Assembly (NCBI RefSeq): GCF_035481615.1
Contig: NZ_JAYKOT010000003.1
Location: 124,001-188,000, forward strand
Source: Citroniella saccharovorans
GTDB taxonomy: Bacteria > Bacillota > Clostridia > Tissierellales > Peptoniphilaceae
Reading direction: 5' to 3'
DNA length: 64,000 nucleotides
Part shown: positions 8,801 through 16,566 of the stretch, one piece after another
Layout of the letters: each line of letters starts with the position of its first letter
Numbering within the stretch: position 1 is the first letter of the stretch
Notes under the pieces: model-generated
Seen by the model: only the letters and a program-made list of their open reading frames with translations
What the model was told of the DNA's origin: nothing
Databases searched by the model: none
Made by a program: the position numbers and the translations under genes

Positions 8801-11147
8801 CGATCAAGAGCGTAAAGATATTATAGAGCAATTCAATTCAGGAAAAATCACTCTTAATTTACCTGAAAATTGGTCTAAGGGTCAAGATTTAAGTATCTAT
8901 ATAGAAGATAAAGTATTTAATGGAACAGGACTTAATATAGAAAACACTTTAACTAACACTAATGTTCCAAACCCAGATTCTTCTGTAAGAATATCTGTTC
9001 AAAATCCAAAAGATAACTTCTCATATCCAAAAGATGTAAATGATGTAAATGGATTTGTTTGGGGAATAGATGGAGTAGATGATATTAAGATTGAGCTTGT
9101 TAACCCTAAAACTGGTGAAGTAATAGAAAGCGGATATGATATAGAAGTTAAACCAGTTGAAAATGTTAAATTTGGTGAAGGCGAAGATGCTAAGGAATTT
9201 GGACCTGGCTTTAGCTTTAGTGGTAAAATCAAAGGAAACTTCGATATTCCACTATATGATGTAAGAGTTAGCGTAAAACCAATTAATAGCGACAAATACG
9301 TAACAGTTGCTAAGCATTTCTTCGTAAATCAAATGGCTCCTGAAATTGAAATATTAGACATCGTAAGATGTACAACTGATGACAAGGGATATGCTAAGAT
9401 CAAAATCACAGATGACTATAACTATGTTCAAGTAGTTGAAGGAATAGTTAATGAAGATGGATCTGTAGAAGATGGTAAACTTCTTGCTTCATTAGATAAG
9501 TGGAGTTATACAGCTGGACGTTATACAAGAGAATTTGAATATAGACCTGACCTAGTTGATGGAGAAAACAATTTAGCACTTATTGTTTATGACGATGCTG
9601 GCGATAGATCTGTTATTAAATTTGTAATCAAAAAGGCTGAAGCTTGTGACCCTAATGAAGAAAATGAAGAAATAACTAAGGATATCTCAGGAGTTGTAAA
9701 CTTCTATGGTGAAGTTGGAGATGTAAGACCTGAAAGTGTTAAAGTTACTCTACTTGATAATGGAGTTGCAGTTGATACATTCGAAGTAAGTTCTAAAACA
9801 AATTGGATGTACACATTTAAAGATAAGGTTGCTTTAGATAAAAATGGTCAAAAACATGACTTTACTATTCAAGCTGAAGATTTAGATTCTTATACTAAAA
9901 AGATTAATGGACTAAATGTAGATTACACTTATGTTCATACAGCTGAAAAAACTACTGAAATAAAAGGTAAAGTAACTTTTGAAGATACTCAAAAAGATTT
10001 ACCTGAATATGTAAATGTTTCAATATATAAAAATGGAAGCCTTTACGCAGTTGTTAAAGCTGAAAAAGATAAAGGATATGTATTTAAAACAACTGGTCCT
10101 GAAAGTGAAAATGGAAAATTAAATGTTTATACTGTAGATGCTAATCTTCCAGGATTTACTTCAGAAGTAACTGGATATGATATTAAGCTAAAAGCTAAAA
10201 AAGATTATCCAACACCAGGCACAGATCCAATCCCAGGACCTAACCCAGGAACAAAACCAGATCCAAAGCCTGAAGTAAAACCAGAACCAAAACCAGAAAA
10301 GAACATCTTTGATGGAATTGAACTAGAAAGACAAGCTGGAGACAACAGATACCAAACAGCAGTAGAAATCTCAAAGAAAAACTTTGAAAGTGCAGAGACC
10401 GTAATCCTAGTAAATGGAGAAAAAGAAGCAGACGCACTAGCAGCAAGCGTACTAGCAAAAGAAAAGAATGCACCAATCCTACTAATCAAGAAAGACATGA
10501 CTCCAGACGAAGTAGCAAAAGAAATAGAAAGACTAGGAGCAAAAAACATAATCCTAATAGGTGGCTTAAACTCAATAACACAAAAAGCAGTAGAAAATCT
10601 AAAACAAAACATTACAAGAATAGCAGGAAAAGATAGATTTGAAACAGCAGTTAAAATAGCAAAAGCCGCAGGAAAAACAGAAAAACTAATCCTAGCAAAC
10701 GGAATTACCCTAGTAGATGCCCTAACAGCATCAAGCCTAGCACAAGTAGAAGACAGAGGAATAATACTAGTAAACAAAGATAGCGTACCAGAATGTGCAA
10801 AAGAACTAGTAGAAAAAGCCAAAGACATCCTAATAGTAGGCGGAGAAAACTCAGTAAAACTAGGAGTAAAAGCGGACAGAATCTCAGGAAAAGATAGATT
10901 CGAAACAGCAGTAAAAATAGCAGAAAGAGCATTTGTAAATCCAAAACAAATCGCCCTAGCAAATAGCACAGCTTATGCAGACGCACTAGTATTTGGAGCA
11001 ATAACAGGAAAAGTAGAAGCCCCAATACTATTAACAAACAAAGATAAATTACCACAAGTAGTAAAGGAATATCTAGAAAGAAACAAAATAGAAAAAATCT
11101 TTGTACTTGGAGGAGAAAATAGCGTAAGCAAAAATCTTTTCAAATAG
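5823..11147 (+). CDS. Secreted, cell-wall-bound S8 (C5a peptidase-like) serine protease
   Basis: A 1774-residue subtilisin-type surface protease. Order: signal peptide (residues 1-31, cut after TYA), an I9-like propeptide (about 65-165), then the catalytic domain with Asp199 (IDTG), His264 (SHGQHVAG) and Ser587 (GTSMATPH). A PA insert lies near 455-545 and a C5a-peptidase Fn3-like domain near 675-790. Further beta-sandwich regions follow to about 1455, then a Pro/Lys linker, then three CWB2 cell-wall-binding repeats (about 1500-1774). There is no LPXTG, so CWB2 is the anchor. The likely role is cleavage of host or matrix proteins. The start is ambiguous: GTG 5823 is very near the AAAGAAAGG site and TTG 5832 is better spaced. 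Its C-terminal module is nearly identical to that of the protease at 17.4 kb. Confidence 0.93.
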   Translation: MHKLQKFQKRILAFFLALVMILPSFAGTYAAGNANKPVQKSTSQKVENKKFNRTIDPTLRKMISGNQSVKKVKVIIELKEDSVLETAAKEGKALQDLSATEVKNITEKNTEAQEKLVKDLDIKAEDKFSNAINAISTEVSLSEIEDIAKHKDVREIRLSRRYLRPAEPTMSEAVKITEADKVWADYGYKGEGSVVAIIDTGFDVNHPDFKLTDTDKVRYKEADIEALKNSDNTLLGVYHNEKFPYVYDYQDSSTNVREYKDESHGQHVAGIAAANGKVVGVAPEAQILAMKVFSNEMTNDSVWEEQYIRAIEDATKLQADALNMSLGGIAGNSYYDDENTTLNKVLNDANKAGVVCNIAAGNDRNQNDGRDVPHNFLTDPDVGVVGDPATYEGSFAVASYNNDKSMFNYVSFTGKDGKTLEIPAILHEGSPHDNLGKEYGIVSVGYGASDDDYAGVDASGKIVLVQRGNASFTEKTRLAEKHGATGIIIYNHEAGGNDLMGMIIDAPYQIPMAFIGHADGLKLIDATKATIGNDKKLIDSPTAKQMAKSSSWGPAPDLRMKPEITAPGNNIYSLQNDGEYMVMSGTSMATPHVTGATALIAQALRDRFNITRDKQAFLAKTIMMNTAHPIADPTTDGSYYSVMEAGAGLLNVLDAVKTNVYATAVGGADTKADGKLELKSIGTKNFKTTITFNNLSEKAVKFNAPSVIALTPEINPDGWYTDKSQRLNATVSADKEVTVPANGSIDVEVEVSVTDEVQKNQFLNGYITFDSDSNSSITIPFLAFYGNWAEPAPFGGFWQYNEPNYYKWQAFSSRPKDNGWTHLPNIKVGDGEEVKDYAVYFSYETAVNPVLTIMRNLNSIDAIYTDKDGKTLKEGNITLESWGLKKYNGRIFPETQFFNELGWEPSGLVDGEEYYAQLKADLNGTPEKDDYTSPKYKLIADIVKPTIKNYELDPVNRTITIEFEDNLSGVSYVEIWNKTLDSVVNLYPNMAKSDQERKDIIEQFNSGKITLNLPENWSKGQDLSIYIEDKVFNGTGLNIENTLTNTNVPNPDSSVRISVQNPKDNFSYPKDVNDVNGFVWGIDGVDDIKIELVNPKTGEVIESGYDIEVKPVENVKFGEGEDAKEFGPGFSFSGKIKGNFDIPLYDVRVSVKPINSDKYVTVAKHFFVNQMAPEIEILDIVRCTTDDKGYAKIKITDDYNYVQVVEGIVNEDGSVEDGKLLASLDKWSYTAGRYTREFEYRPDLVDGENNLALIVYDDAGDRSVIKFVIKKAEACDPNEENEEITKDISGVVNFYGEVGDVRPESVKVTLLDNGVAVDTFEVSSKTNWMYTFKDKVALDKNGQKHDFTIQAEDLDSYTKKINGLNVDYTYVHTAEKTTEIKGKVTFEDTQKDLPEYVNVSIYKNGSLYAVVKAEKDKGYVFKTTGPESENGKLNVYTVDANLPGFTSEVTGYDIKLKAKKDYPTPGTDPIPGPNPGTKPDPKPEVKPEPKPEKNIFDGIELERQAGDNRYQTAVEISKKNFESAETVILVNGEKEADALAASVLAKEKNAPILLIKKDMTPDEVAKEIERLGAKNIILIGGLNSITQKAVENLKQNITRIAGKDRFETAVKIAKAAGKTEKLILANGITLVDALTASSLAQVEDRGIILVNKDSVPECAKELVEKAKDILIVGGENSVKLGVKADRISGKDRFETAVKIAERAFVNPKQIALANSTAYADALVFGAITGKVEAPILLTNKDKLPQVVKEYLERNKIEKIFVLGGENSVSKNLFK

Positions 11148-11186
11148 AGATAAACTCAAGAGAGTGGATAAGTCCACTCTCTTTTT
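10213..11186 (+). repeat. Long direct repeat, copy 1 (CWB2 module plus terminator)
   Basis: About 970 bp, from the Pro/Lys linker through the three CWB2 repeats, stop codon and terminator, is almost identical to 22741-23727. Copy 2 is 13 bases longer, explained by one extra 12-base linker unit and one extra A. The module prefers CTA, ATC, ACA and GCA codons, while the catalytic part of the gene uses more CTT and ACT, so it looks like an exchangeable cassette. Confidence 0.92.
11159..11186 (+). terminator. Rho-independent terminator of the first protease
   Basis: AGAGAGTGGA and TCCACTCTCT form a 10-bp stem around TAAG, followed by T residues. The next 295 bp (11187-11481) are A/T-rich with nothing recognisable. 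Confidence 0.93.
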
Positions 11187-11481
11187 ACATATAAAAGCAA
11201 AGAAAGATAAGTAAAGTTTTTTAAATTCTAAAACACAAAACTCATCTATTCAAGTATTTAAATTAAAAAAACAATATCAAATAAAATAATTATAAGATAA
11301 AAAATATAGGCTCCCGATTAAACTAGAATTTATTAGCTTTTAGGAATTAAAACTAATTAAACTCCTCAATGGGCTAAAGGACAATTGATTTTTATATCTC
11401 CATAAAAATATTAAAATGTATGCTTACTGTTCTTAGAAAAAAACTTCAAAATTGAAATACTAAAAATATAAAGAATTTAAT

Positions 11482-11511
11482 TTGACAAAAAAGCATTAAA
11501 GCTTTTATATT
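11482..11511 (+). promoter_or_regulatory. Probable promoter of glutamate dehydrogenase
   Basis: A consensus TTGACA (11482-11487), an 18-bp spacer and TATATT (11506-11511). A second TATAAT at 11544-11549 lacks a good -35. Confidence 0.55.
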
Positions 11512-11581
11512 TTAATATATTTATTTTTAAATATGTTTAGTGGTATAATAAATCTGAATTTTAAATTGAAAGGTTGATTTT

Positions 11582-12841
11582 ATGGAAGAAAATTATGGTC
11601 CTCTTCTTTCTGTAAGGAAAGAAATAGATAATGCTAGAAAAAAACTTGGCCTAAATAATGATATTTATGAGATTTTAAAAAATCCTATGAGAATTATTGA
11701 AGTTAATTTACCGGTGAAATTAGATGATGGAAGTGTTAAGGTTTTTAAGGCTTTTAGGTCTCAGCACTCAAATGCACTTGGTATATTTAAGGGTGGAGTA
11801 AGATTTTCTCCTTTAGTTACTAGAGAGGAAGTTATGACCCTATCCATGTGGATGACATTTAAAACTGCAATTGCTGGTATTGTATTTGGAGGTGGAAAGG
11901 GAGGAGTTAATTTAGACCCTAAAAAATATTCCTCTTCTGAACTTGAAAGAATTGCTAGAGCTTATATTGATGCTATTTCCGCTTACGTTGGGGAAGAAAA
12001 AGACAGCATTGGCCCAGATGTAGGTACAAATGAAGAGATAATGGGGATTATGGCTGATGAATACGAAAAATTAGAAAATAGAAAAGCCCCTGGCGTAACC
12101 ACAGGTAAACCTATTGCTTTTGGAGGCAGCAAGGGTAGGAGTGAATCAACTGGTCTTGGCGTAGCAACAATATTAGAGGCTTACTTTTTAAATTGCGGCG
12201 AAAGTTTGGCAGGAAAGACTATTTCACTTGAAGGTTTTGGAAATGTCGGATCTTTCTTTGCTAAAAATGTCTTAGAAAAAAACTCTAAAATCATCGCTAT
12301 AAAAGAATTAGACTACAAGTCCGAGCCAATTTATTTGTATAAAGAAGATGGATTTTCATTTGATGAGTTAGTAAGTCTAAAAGAGTCTTCATATAAAAAT
12401 CTTACTTGTGGTGCTAAATTTATTAGTAGAGAAGACTTTCTATCACTAGATGTAGATGTATTTGCTCCTTGTGCTTTGGAAAATTCTATTGATGAGGATG
12501 AGGCTAAAATTTTAAATGCTAAGCTAGTTATAGAAGGAGCCAATGGGCCAACAACATCAAGGGCTGATGAAATTCTAAAGGAAAAAAATGTGAATGTTAT
12601 TCCAGATATTTTGGCTAATTCTGGTGGAGTTATAGTTTCATATTTTGAGTGGGTTCAAAATAGGACTTCCTTGTATTGGACTAGGGATGAAGTTATTGAA
12701 AGATTAATAAATTGTCTAAAGAGTTCTTTTGAAAATGTCTTAGAGATCAAAAATTCTTACAATTCTACCTTAAGAGAAGCTTCTTATATGTTTGCATTAA
12801 AAAGAATTAATTCTGCTCTAAGAGCCAAAAGACTTATTTAG
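11582..12841 (+). CDS. gdhA: Glu/Leu/Phe/Val-type dehydrogenase, probably NAD(P)-glutamate dehydrogenase
   Basis: A 419-residue enzyme that interconverts glutamate and 2-oxoglutarate plus ammonia. Amino-acid-fermenting anaerobic cocci use it in glutamate catabolism. Visible motifs are the substrate/lysine region GGGKGGVNLDP near residue 102, the GPDVGTNEE loop near residue 141 and the Rossmann GFGNVG motif near residue 219. The length is typical of the hexameric 50-kDa class. A GAAAGG ribosome site precedes the ATG, and it appears monocistronic. Assignment to glutamate rather than leucine or phenylalanine rests on overall resemblance and length. Cofactor preference was not judged. Confidence 0.88.
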   Translation: MEENYGPLLSVRKEIDNARKKLGLNNDIYEILKNPMRIIEVNLPVKLDDGSVKVFKAFRSQHSNALGIFKGGVRFSPLVTREEVMTLSMWMTFKTAIAGIVFGGGKGGVNLDPKKYSSSELERIARAYIDAISAYVGEEKDSIGPDVGTNEEIMGIMADEYEKLENRKAPGVTTGKPIAFGGSKGRSESTGLGVATILEAYFLNCGESLAGKTISLEGFGNVGSFFAKNVLEKNSKIIAIKELDYKSEPIYLYKEDGFSFDELVSLKESSYKNLTCGAKFISREDFLSLDVDVFAPCALENSIDEDEAKILNAKLVIEGANGPTTSRADEILKEKNVNVIPDILANSGGVIVSYFEWVQNRTSLYWTRDEVIERLINCLKSSFENVLEIKNSYNSTLREASYMFALKRINSALRAKRLI

Positions 12842-13061
12842 TAACAAAATTTTACAGGCTATTATTTTTAAAACTTCATTTATTAGTTAAAATATAAAAA
12901 TTTTACTTCTAGATTCTTATATCAAATACACAATAATTTATTAGGAATATAAACTCGTTTTTTTCTATAAAAATAAATTTATTTTTTGGTAGTTTTTTAA
13001 AAACTCTTATGAATAAGATAAAATTATTATTTTGTGTGGAAAAGTTAGAATGTGGGTATAA

Positions 13062-13103
13062 TATATATAGTTAGTTTTGAAAAAACAAAATTAACTATAT
13101 ATA
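13062..13103. repeat. Long inverted repeat in the gdh-rhodanese gap
   Basis: Arms of 18 bases (TATATATAGTTA-G-TTTTG and CAAAA-T-TAACTATATATA) pair around an A6 loop with one G-T wobble. A TATAAT at 13057-13062 abuts the left arm, so any transcript from it would begin inside the hairpin. With no T-tract it is not a standard terminator. It lies in a 419-bp noncoding gap, and 12842-13050 is plain A/T-rich sequence. Confidence 0.5.
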
Positions 13104-13178
13104 AACTGGGCTAGATGAAAGTGTAAATAGACTAATAGTAAAAAAACAGTTACAAACCTTACAGTCTTGTAATATATA

Positions 13179-13207
13179 TTGACTTTTCATTTAACACAGT
13201 TTATAAT
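13179..13207 (+). promoter_or_regulatory. Sigma-A promoter of the rhodanese lipoprotein
   Basis: TTGACT (13179-13184), a 17-bp spacer and TATAAT (13202-13207), about 54 bp before the ATG. GAAGGAAGGAAG follows as the ribosome site region. Confidence 0.78.
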
Positions 13208-13260
13208 TGTAAATGTCTTAGTTAGACAAATACTTAAAAAGAAGGAAGGAAGAAATTTAG

Positions 13261-14082
13261 ATGAAAAAAGTAATATTAGCTTTAATGCTAATGGCAAGTT
13301 TATCATTTGCCGCATGTAACAAAGACACTACTACACCAGATAATAGTACTACTAGTAACCAAGCAACAACAACAGATGATGCTAACAAAACAGATGATGC
13401 TAACAAAACAGATGATGCTAACAAAACAGATGATGCTGAAAAACCAGAGGATAATGCTGGAGAAAAAGCTGAAATCAAATCAATTGATGCAGCAGAACTA
13501 GAAAAAATGCAACTAGATAAAAAACTTAAAGAACAAAATCTAGTTGTAGACGTTAGATCAAAAGAAGAATATGACGCTGGTCACTTATCTCACGCAGTAA
13601 ATATTGGAGTTGATGATATAGTTGCAGATCCAAGTATTCTAGAAGAATATAAGGACAAGCCAATCATTTTATATTGCAACTCTGGTAAAAAATCAGGCAA
13701 GGCTGCTGAAGCTTTAGTTAATGCTGGTTACAAAGATATTACTAATGCTCCTGGCGTTAAAGAATTTGAATATACTTTAATTGATATCCCAGCTGTTCTT
13801 GGAAAAGACCTTCAAAAGGTTGCAGATGAAGGAAGTGCTACTCTAATAGATGCTAGAGATGCAAAAGATTATGAAGAAGGACACTTAAAGGGAGCTATCA
13901 ATGCTAATGCTGACAATGTAAAAGATATGTTAGCTGATATTCCAAAGGATAAACCTGTTTATACTTATTGCTATTCAGGAAATAAATCAATTGAAGTTGC
14001 TAAGATTTTAAAAGCTGAAGGATATGAAGTTTACAACTCAAATGATGGAACAAAGGAATATGAATTTACACTTGAAAAATAA
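13261..14082 (+). CDS. Lipoprotein with two rhodanese-like domains
   Basis: A 273-residue exported lipoprotein. A lipobox ends at Cys19 (SFAAC), so it is anchored to the outer membrane face. Residues 20-65 are a low-complexity Thr/Asp/Asn/Lys linker with four TDDANK-type repeats. The first rhodanese domain (about 75-170) has its active Cys in LYCNSGKKSG. The second (about 178-270) has it in TYCYSGNKSI. Both contain the GH...AxN pattern (DAGHLSHAVNIG; EEGHLKGAINAN). Rhodanese domains carry sulfur as a Cys persulfide, but the partner here is unknown. It has its own promoter and terminator, so it is monocistronic. Confidence 0.9.
   Translation: MKKVILALMLMASLSFAACNKDTTTPDNSTTSNQATTTDDANKTDDANKTDDANKTDDAEKPEDNAGEKAEIKSIDAAELEKMQLDKKLKEQNLVVDVRSKEEYDAGHLSHAVNIGVDDIVADPSILEEYKDKPIILYCNSGKKSGKAAEALVNAGYKDITNAPGVKEFEYTLIDIPAVLGKDLQKVADEGSATLIDARDAKDYEEGHLKGAINANADNVKDMLADIPKDKPVYTYCYSGNKSIEVAKILKAEGYEVYNSNDGTKEYEFTLEK
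13372..13443 (+). repeat. In-frame 18-bp tandem repeat
   Basis: Three exact copies of an 18-base unit (ACAGATGATGCTAACAAA) and a fourth partial copy encode the TDDANK linker repeats. Exact copies suggest recent expansion, so copy number may vary between strains. Confidence 0.93.
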
Positions 14083-14094
14083 TTAAAATAATCT

Positions 14095-14119
14095 GGCTCT
14101 CCTAGGAGAGCCTTTTTTT
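14095..14119 (+). terminator. Rho-independent terminator
   Basis: GGCTCTC and GAGAGCC stem with a CTAG loop, followed by seven T, ends the rhodanese gene. Confidence 0.93.
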
Positions 14120-14190
14120 ACATATTAGAAAAAATTAAAACTATTTTAAAATTTTTTAGATTAAATTTTAACTTAGCTTAGGGTGATTAG

Positions 14191-14913
14191 ATGAGAAATT
14201 TGATACTTATTTATGCCAAGCCTCATATAGATGGGGTTAGCAAAACAAGACTTTCAAAAGATTTAAATATAGAAGATAGCATGAGGCTTTCTAAAAGTTT
14301 ACTTGAAAAAAATATCAATCTTGTAAAAAATTCTAACTTTAACTTTTTATTATCAACGAGCAAGGAAGAATATGTGGATATTTTAGAAAAAAAATATGGG
14401 GTTAAAACAATTCTTCAAAGAGGTTATGACCTTGGCTCAAAAATGTATTATTCTATTTACGATGGCCTAAAACACTACGATAGTGTTACTATAATGGGGG
14501 CGGATGTAGTTGACTTTGAAAAAAATATGCTTTTAGAGCTTGAGAGCAAAATTAAAAGTTACGATATGGTCGTTTCTAATACTTTGGATGGAGGCTACAG
14601 CCTTATTTCATTGAAGGAAGCTTACAAGACTCTTTTTATTGGTAAAACTTTCTCCCATAATAAAGTTTTTACAGAATTAATTGACTCAGCAAATAAGATT
14701 AATTTAGAAACATATATTTTAAAAAGAACTATGGATATTGATGATATAAATAGTCTTGCTAGCTACATAGGTGGAATTAGGACAAAGAAAATCTATGAAG
14801 ATGAAAAGTTAATCCACTTTAGTAATGGTTCTAAGACTTTTGTTTTTTATAAAAAAGAGAGTAAGGGGTCTTATATAGATAAAATTTGTAATGTTAAATA
14901 CGATATTATTTAA
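14191..14913 (+). CDS. TIGR04282-type (DUF2064) glycosyltransferase
   Basis: A 240-residue nucleotide-sugar-transferase-like protein of the DUF2064/TIGR04282 family. The N-terminal LILIYAKPHIDGVSKTRLS segment is the family's nucleotide-binding start, and the GADVVD motif near residue 110 is the DxD-like metal site. DGGY (near residue 132) is also conserved. It is first in a three-gene set with a TIGR04283-type glycosyltransferase and an Fe-S protein. Elsewhere the two glycosyltransferases are linked with arsenosugar or related small-molecule glycosylation, but no arsenic gene is visible here. The substrate is unknown. Confidence 0.82.
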   Translation: MRNLILIYAKPHIDGVSKTRLSKDLNIEDSMRLSKSLLEKNINLVKNSNFNFLLSTSKEEYVDILEKKYGVKTILQRGYDLGSKMYYSIYDGLKHYDSVTIMGADVVDFEKNMLLELESKIKSYDMVVSNTLDGGYSLISLKEAYKTLFIGKTFSHNKVFTELIDSANKINLETYILKRTMDIDDINSLASYIGGIRTKKIYEDEKLIHFSNGSKTFVFYKKESKGSYIDKICNVKYDII

Positions 14914-14944
14914 AAATTAGAATTATAAATTCATGAGGGATTAG

Positions 14945-15625
14945 ATGGAAGATGGGTTAAGTGTTATAGTGCCAGTATATAATGAAGCTCAGATTTTAGA
15001 GGGTTTTTTTGAAAAACTTGCAATTTTTTCTAAAGATACGGAGATAATTTTTGTAGACGGAGGATCTACTGATTCTACCTTTGAAAAAATAAAAAAAAGT
15101 GGATATAAGGTCTATAGTGGAGATAAAGGTAGGGGAAAGCAGCTAAATTTGGGAGTAGAAAAGTCATGTGGAGATAATATTTTAATACTACATTCTGATA
15201 GTTTTTTTAAAAAAAGTCCAGAAGAAAATATAAAATCCACTCTTGAAAAATATAAAATTGGATGCTTTAGCTTGGAATTTATAGAAAAATCGCTTGGACT
15301 TAAAATGGTAGCTAGAAATTCTAGTAGAAGGGTTAAATATAGAAATATTGCCTTTGGAGACCAGGGAATGTTTTTTAGAAAGGAGTATTTTTATTCTTTA
15401 GGGCACTTTAAAAATATAGATTTTATGGAAGATTATGACTTTTCTATAAGGGTTAAAAAAAATGGAGATAGGATAAAATTACTAGACCAGAAAATCTATA
15501 GCTCAGGCAGAAGATTTATAAATAATGGACTTTGGAAGACAATTATTACCATGCAAAAGGCGCAGAGTATGTATAGGAGGGGGAAAAGCGTTGAAGAAAT
15601 TAGAAGAATCTACAGACTATCTTGA
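14945..15625 (+). CDS. TIGR04283-type family 2 glycosyltransferase
   Basis: A 226-residue GT2-fold enzyme. The N-terminus shows SVIVPVYNEAQ, the usual family start. DGGSTDST near residue 36 binds the nucleotide sugar, and HSDS near residue 81 is the metal-binding position. MEDYDFSIR near residue 162 is the acceptor-side ED motif. It begins 31 bp after the upstream gene. Its 3' end overlaps the next gene by 35 bp when that gene is started at its best ribosome site, which implies translational coupling. The target sugar and acceptor are not known. Confidence 0.85.
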   Translation: MEDGLSVIVPVYNEAQILEGFFEKLAIFSKDTEIIFVDGGSTDSTFEKIKKSGYKVYSGDKGRGKQLNLGVEKSCGDNILILHSDSFFKKSPEENIKSTLEKYKIGCFSLEFIEKSLGLKMVARNSSRRVKYRNIAFGDQGMFFRKEYFYSLGHFKNIDFMEDYDFSIRVKKNGDRIKLLDQKIYSSGRRFINNGLWKTIITMQKAQSMYRRGKSVEEIRRIYRLS

Positions 15626-16556
15626 AAATGTTCGCATGAAGTGTATTTCTTGTAATAAATGCAAAAAAGCCTGTCCTTTTTTAAATAAATATGACTTGGA
15701 TTTAAAGGAATATACTGATAGAGTTGACCTTGCCTATAACTGCTTTATGTGTGGTAAGTGTAAATCGGTCTGTCCAATGTCTTTGGATGGAAAAAAAATT
15801 TCAATAATACTTAGAGCTGAAAAAGGAAAAGTAGGAAGTAATTTAGTTAAAGATTATTTTCCATTTAAGAATAATGTAAAAAAAAGTTCAAAAAGTATGG
15901 ATATTTATTTTCCTGGATGTAATTTTGCTGCATTCTACCCTGAGACCAACGCTAAAATAGTTAAATTATTTTTGGAGAGAGGTGGAGATTTTTCATTTGA
16001 CTGCTGCAAATTACCAATTAAATTAGCTGGAGATTTTAAAAGGGCAGAAAGATCTTTAAGTAAATTAGAAAAACTTCTAATAAGTTCAAAGACCAAAAGA
16101 CTTGTTACTGCATGCTCAAATTGCTATTATTATCTTAAAGAAAATACAGACTTAGAAATAATTTCAATATATGAATGGCTTTTGGAAAATAATATAGGAA
16201 ATAAAATAAGGGAAAAAATTCTTATTCACTTTCCTTGCCCAGACAGATATGAAAGAGAAATATTTAAATATATAGAAGAATTTTTGGAAAACTCATACTA
16301 TGAAAAATACCAGGAAGTAAACTGCTGCGGGATGGGAGGAGGAGCTAGGGCATTTGAAAAAGAAATTTCAGATTCTATGATTCATTCAATAAAAGGTGAA
16401 GAGCTTTACACCTACTGCTCAACCTGCTCAAGGGTTTTTATGAAAAATAATAATACACACCACATACTTTCTGTAATTCTTGGAATTGATGAAAAAGTTA
16501 ATCCAAATTATTTTGTAAATTCACTGAAATTCAAATTTAAAAATAGAAAAATATAG
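15591..16556 (+). CDS. (Fe-S)-binding protein with two 4Fe-4S motifs and CCG domains
   Basis: A 321-residue heterodisulfide-reductase-D/GlpC-like protein. Two ferredoxin motifs open it (CISCNKCKKACP and CFMCGKCKSVCP). They are followed by cysteine-rich CCG-type segments, including CSNC near residue 175 and CCGMGGG near residue 245. Such proteins pass electrons or handle thiol/disulfide chemistry. The open frame extends upstream to 15525, but AGGAGG at 15575-15580 points to TTG 15591 as the start. It overlaps the glycosyltransferase gene and ends the operon. Coupling of this redox protein to two glycosyltransferases is the feature to explain. Its electron partner is not visible. Confidence 0.82.
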   Translation: MKKLEESTDYLENVRMKCISCNKCKKACPFLNKYDLDLKEYTDRVDLAYNCFMCGKCKSVCPMSLDGKKISIILRAEKGKVGSNLVKDYFPFKNNVKKSSKSMDIYFPGCNFAAFYPETNAKIVKLFLERGGDFSFDCCKLPIKLAGDFKRAERSLSKLEKLLISSKTKRLVTACSNCYYYLKENTDLEIISIYEWLLENNIGNKIREKILIHFPCPDRYEREIFKYIEEFLENSYYEKYQEVNCCGMGGGARAFEKEISDSMIHSIKGEELYTYCSTCSRVFMKNNNTHHILSVILGIDEKVNPNYFVNSLKFKFKNRKI

Positions 16557-16566
16557 TTTTTTAATT

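Noticed and set aside
10205..10969. Long minus-strand open frame inside the CWB2 repeats (and similar ones at 22524-23682)
   Set aside because: These are shadows of the repetitive coding strand. The translations are Leu/Phe/Ser-rich, with no ribosome site and no domain.
13372..13443. Possible CRISPR-like array
   Set aside because: The 18-bp units are contiguous without spacers and encode an in-frame TDDANK linker.
15525..15590. Upstream ATG start for the Fe-S protein
   Set aside because: It would add 22 residues unlike the family and has no ribosome site. TTG 15591 has AGGAGG at good spacing.
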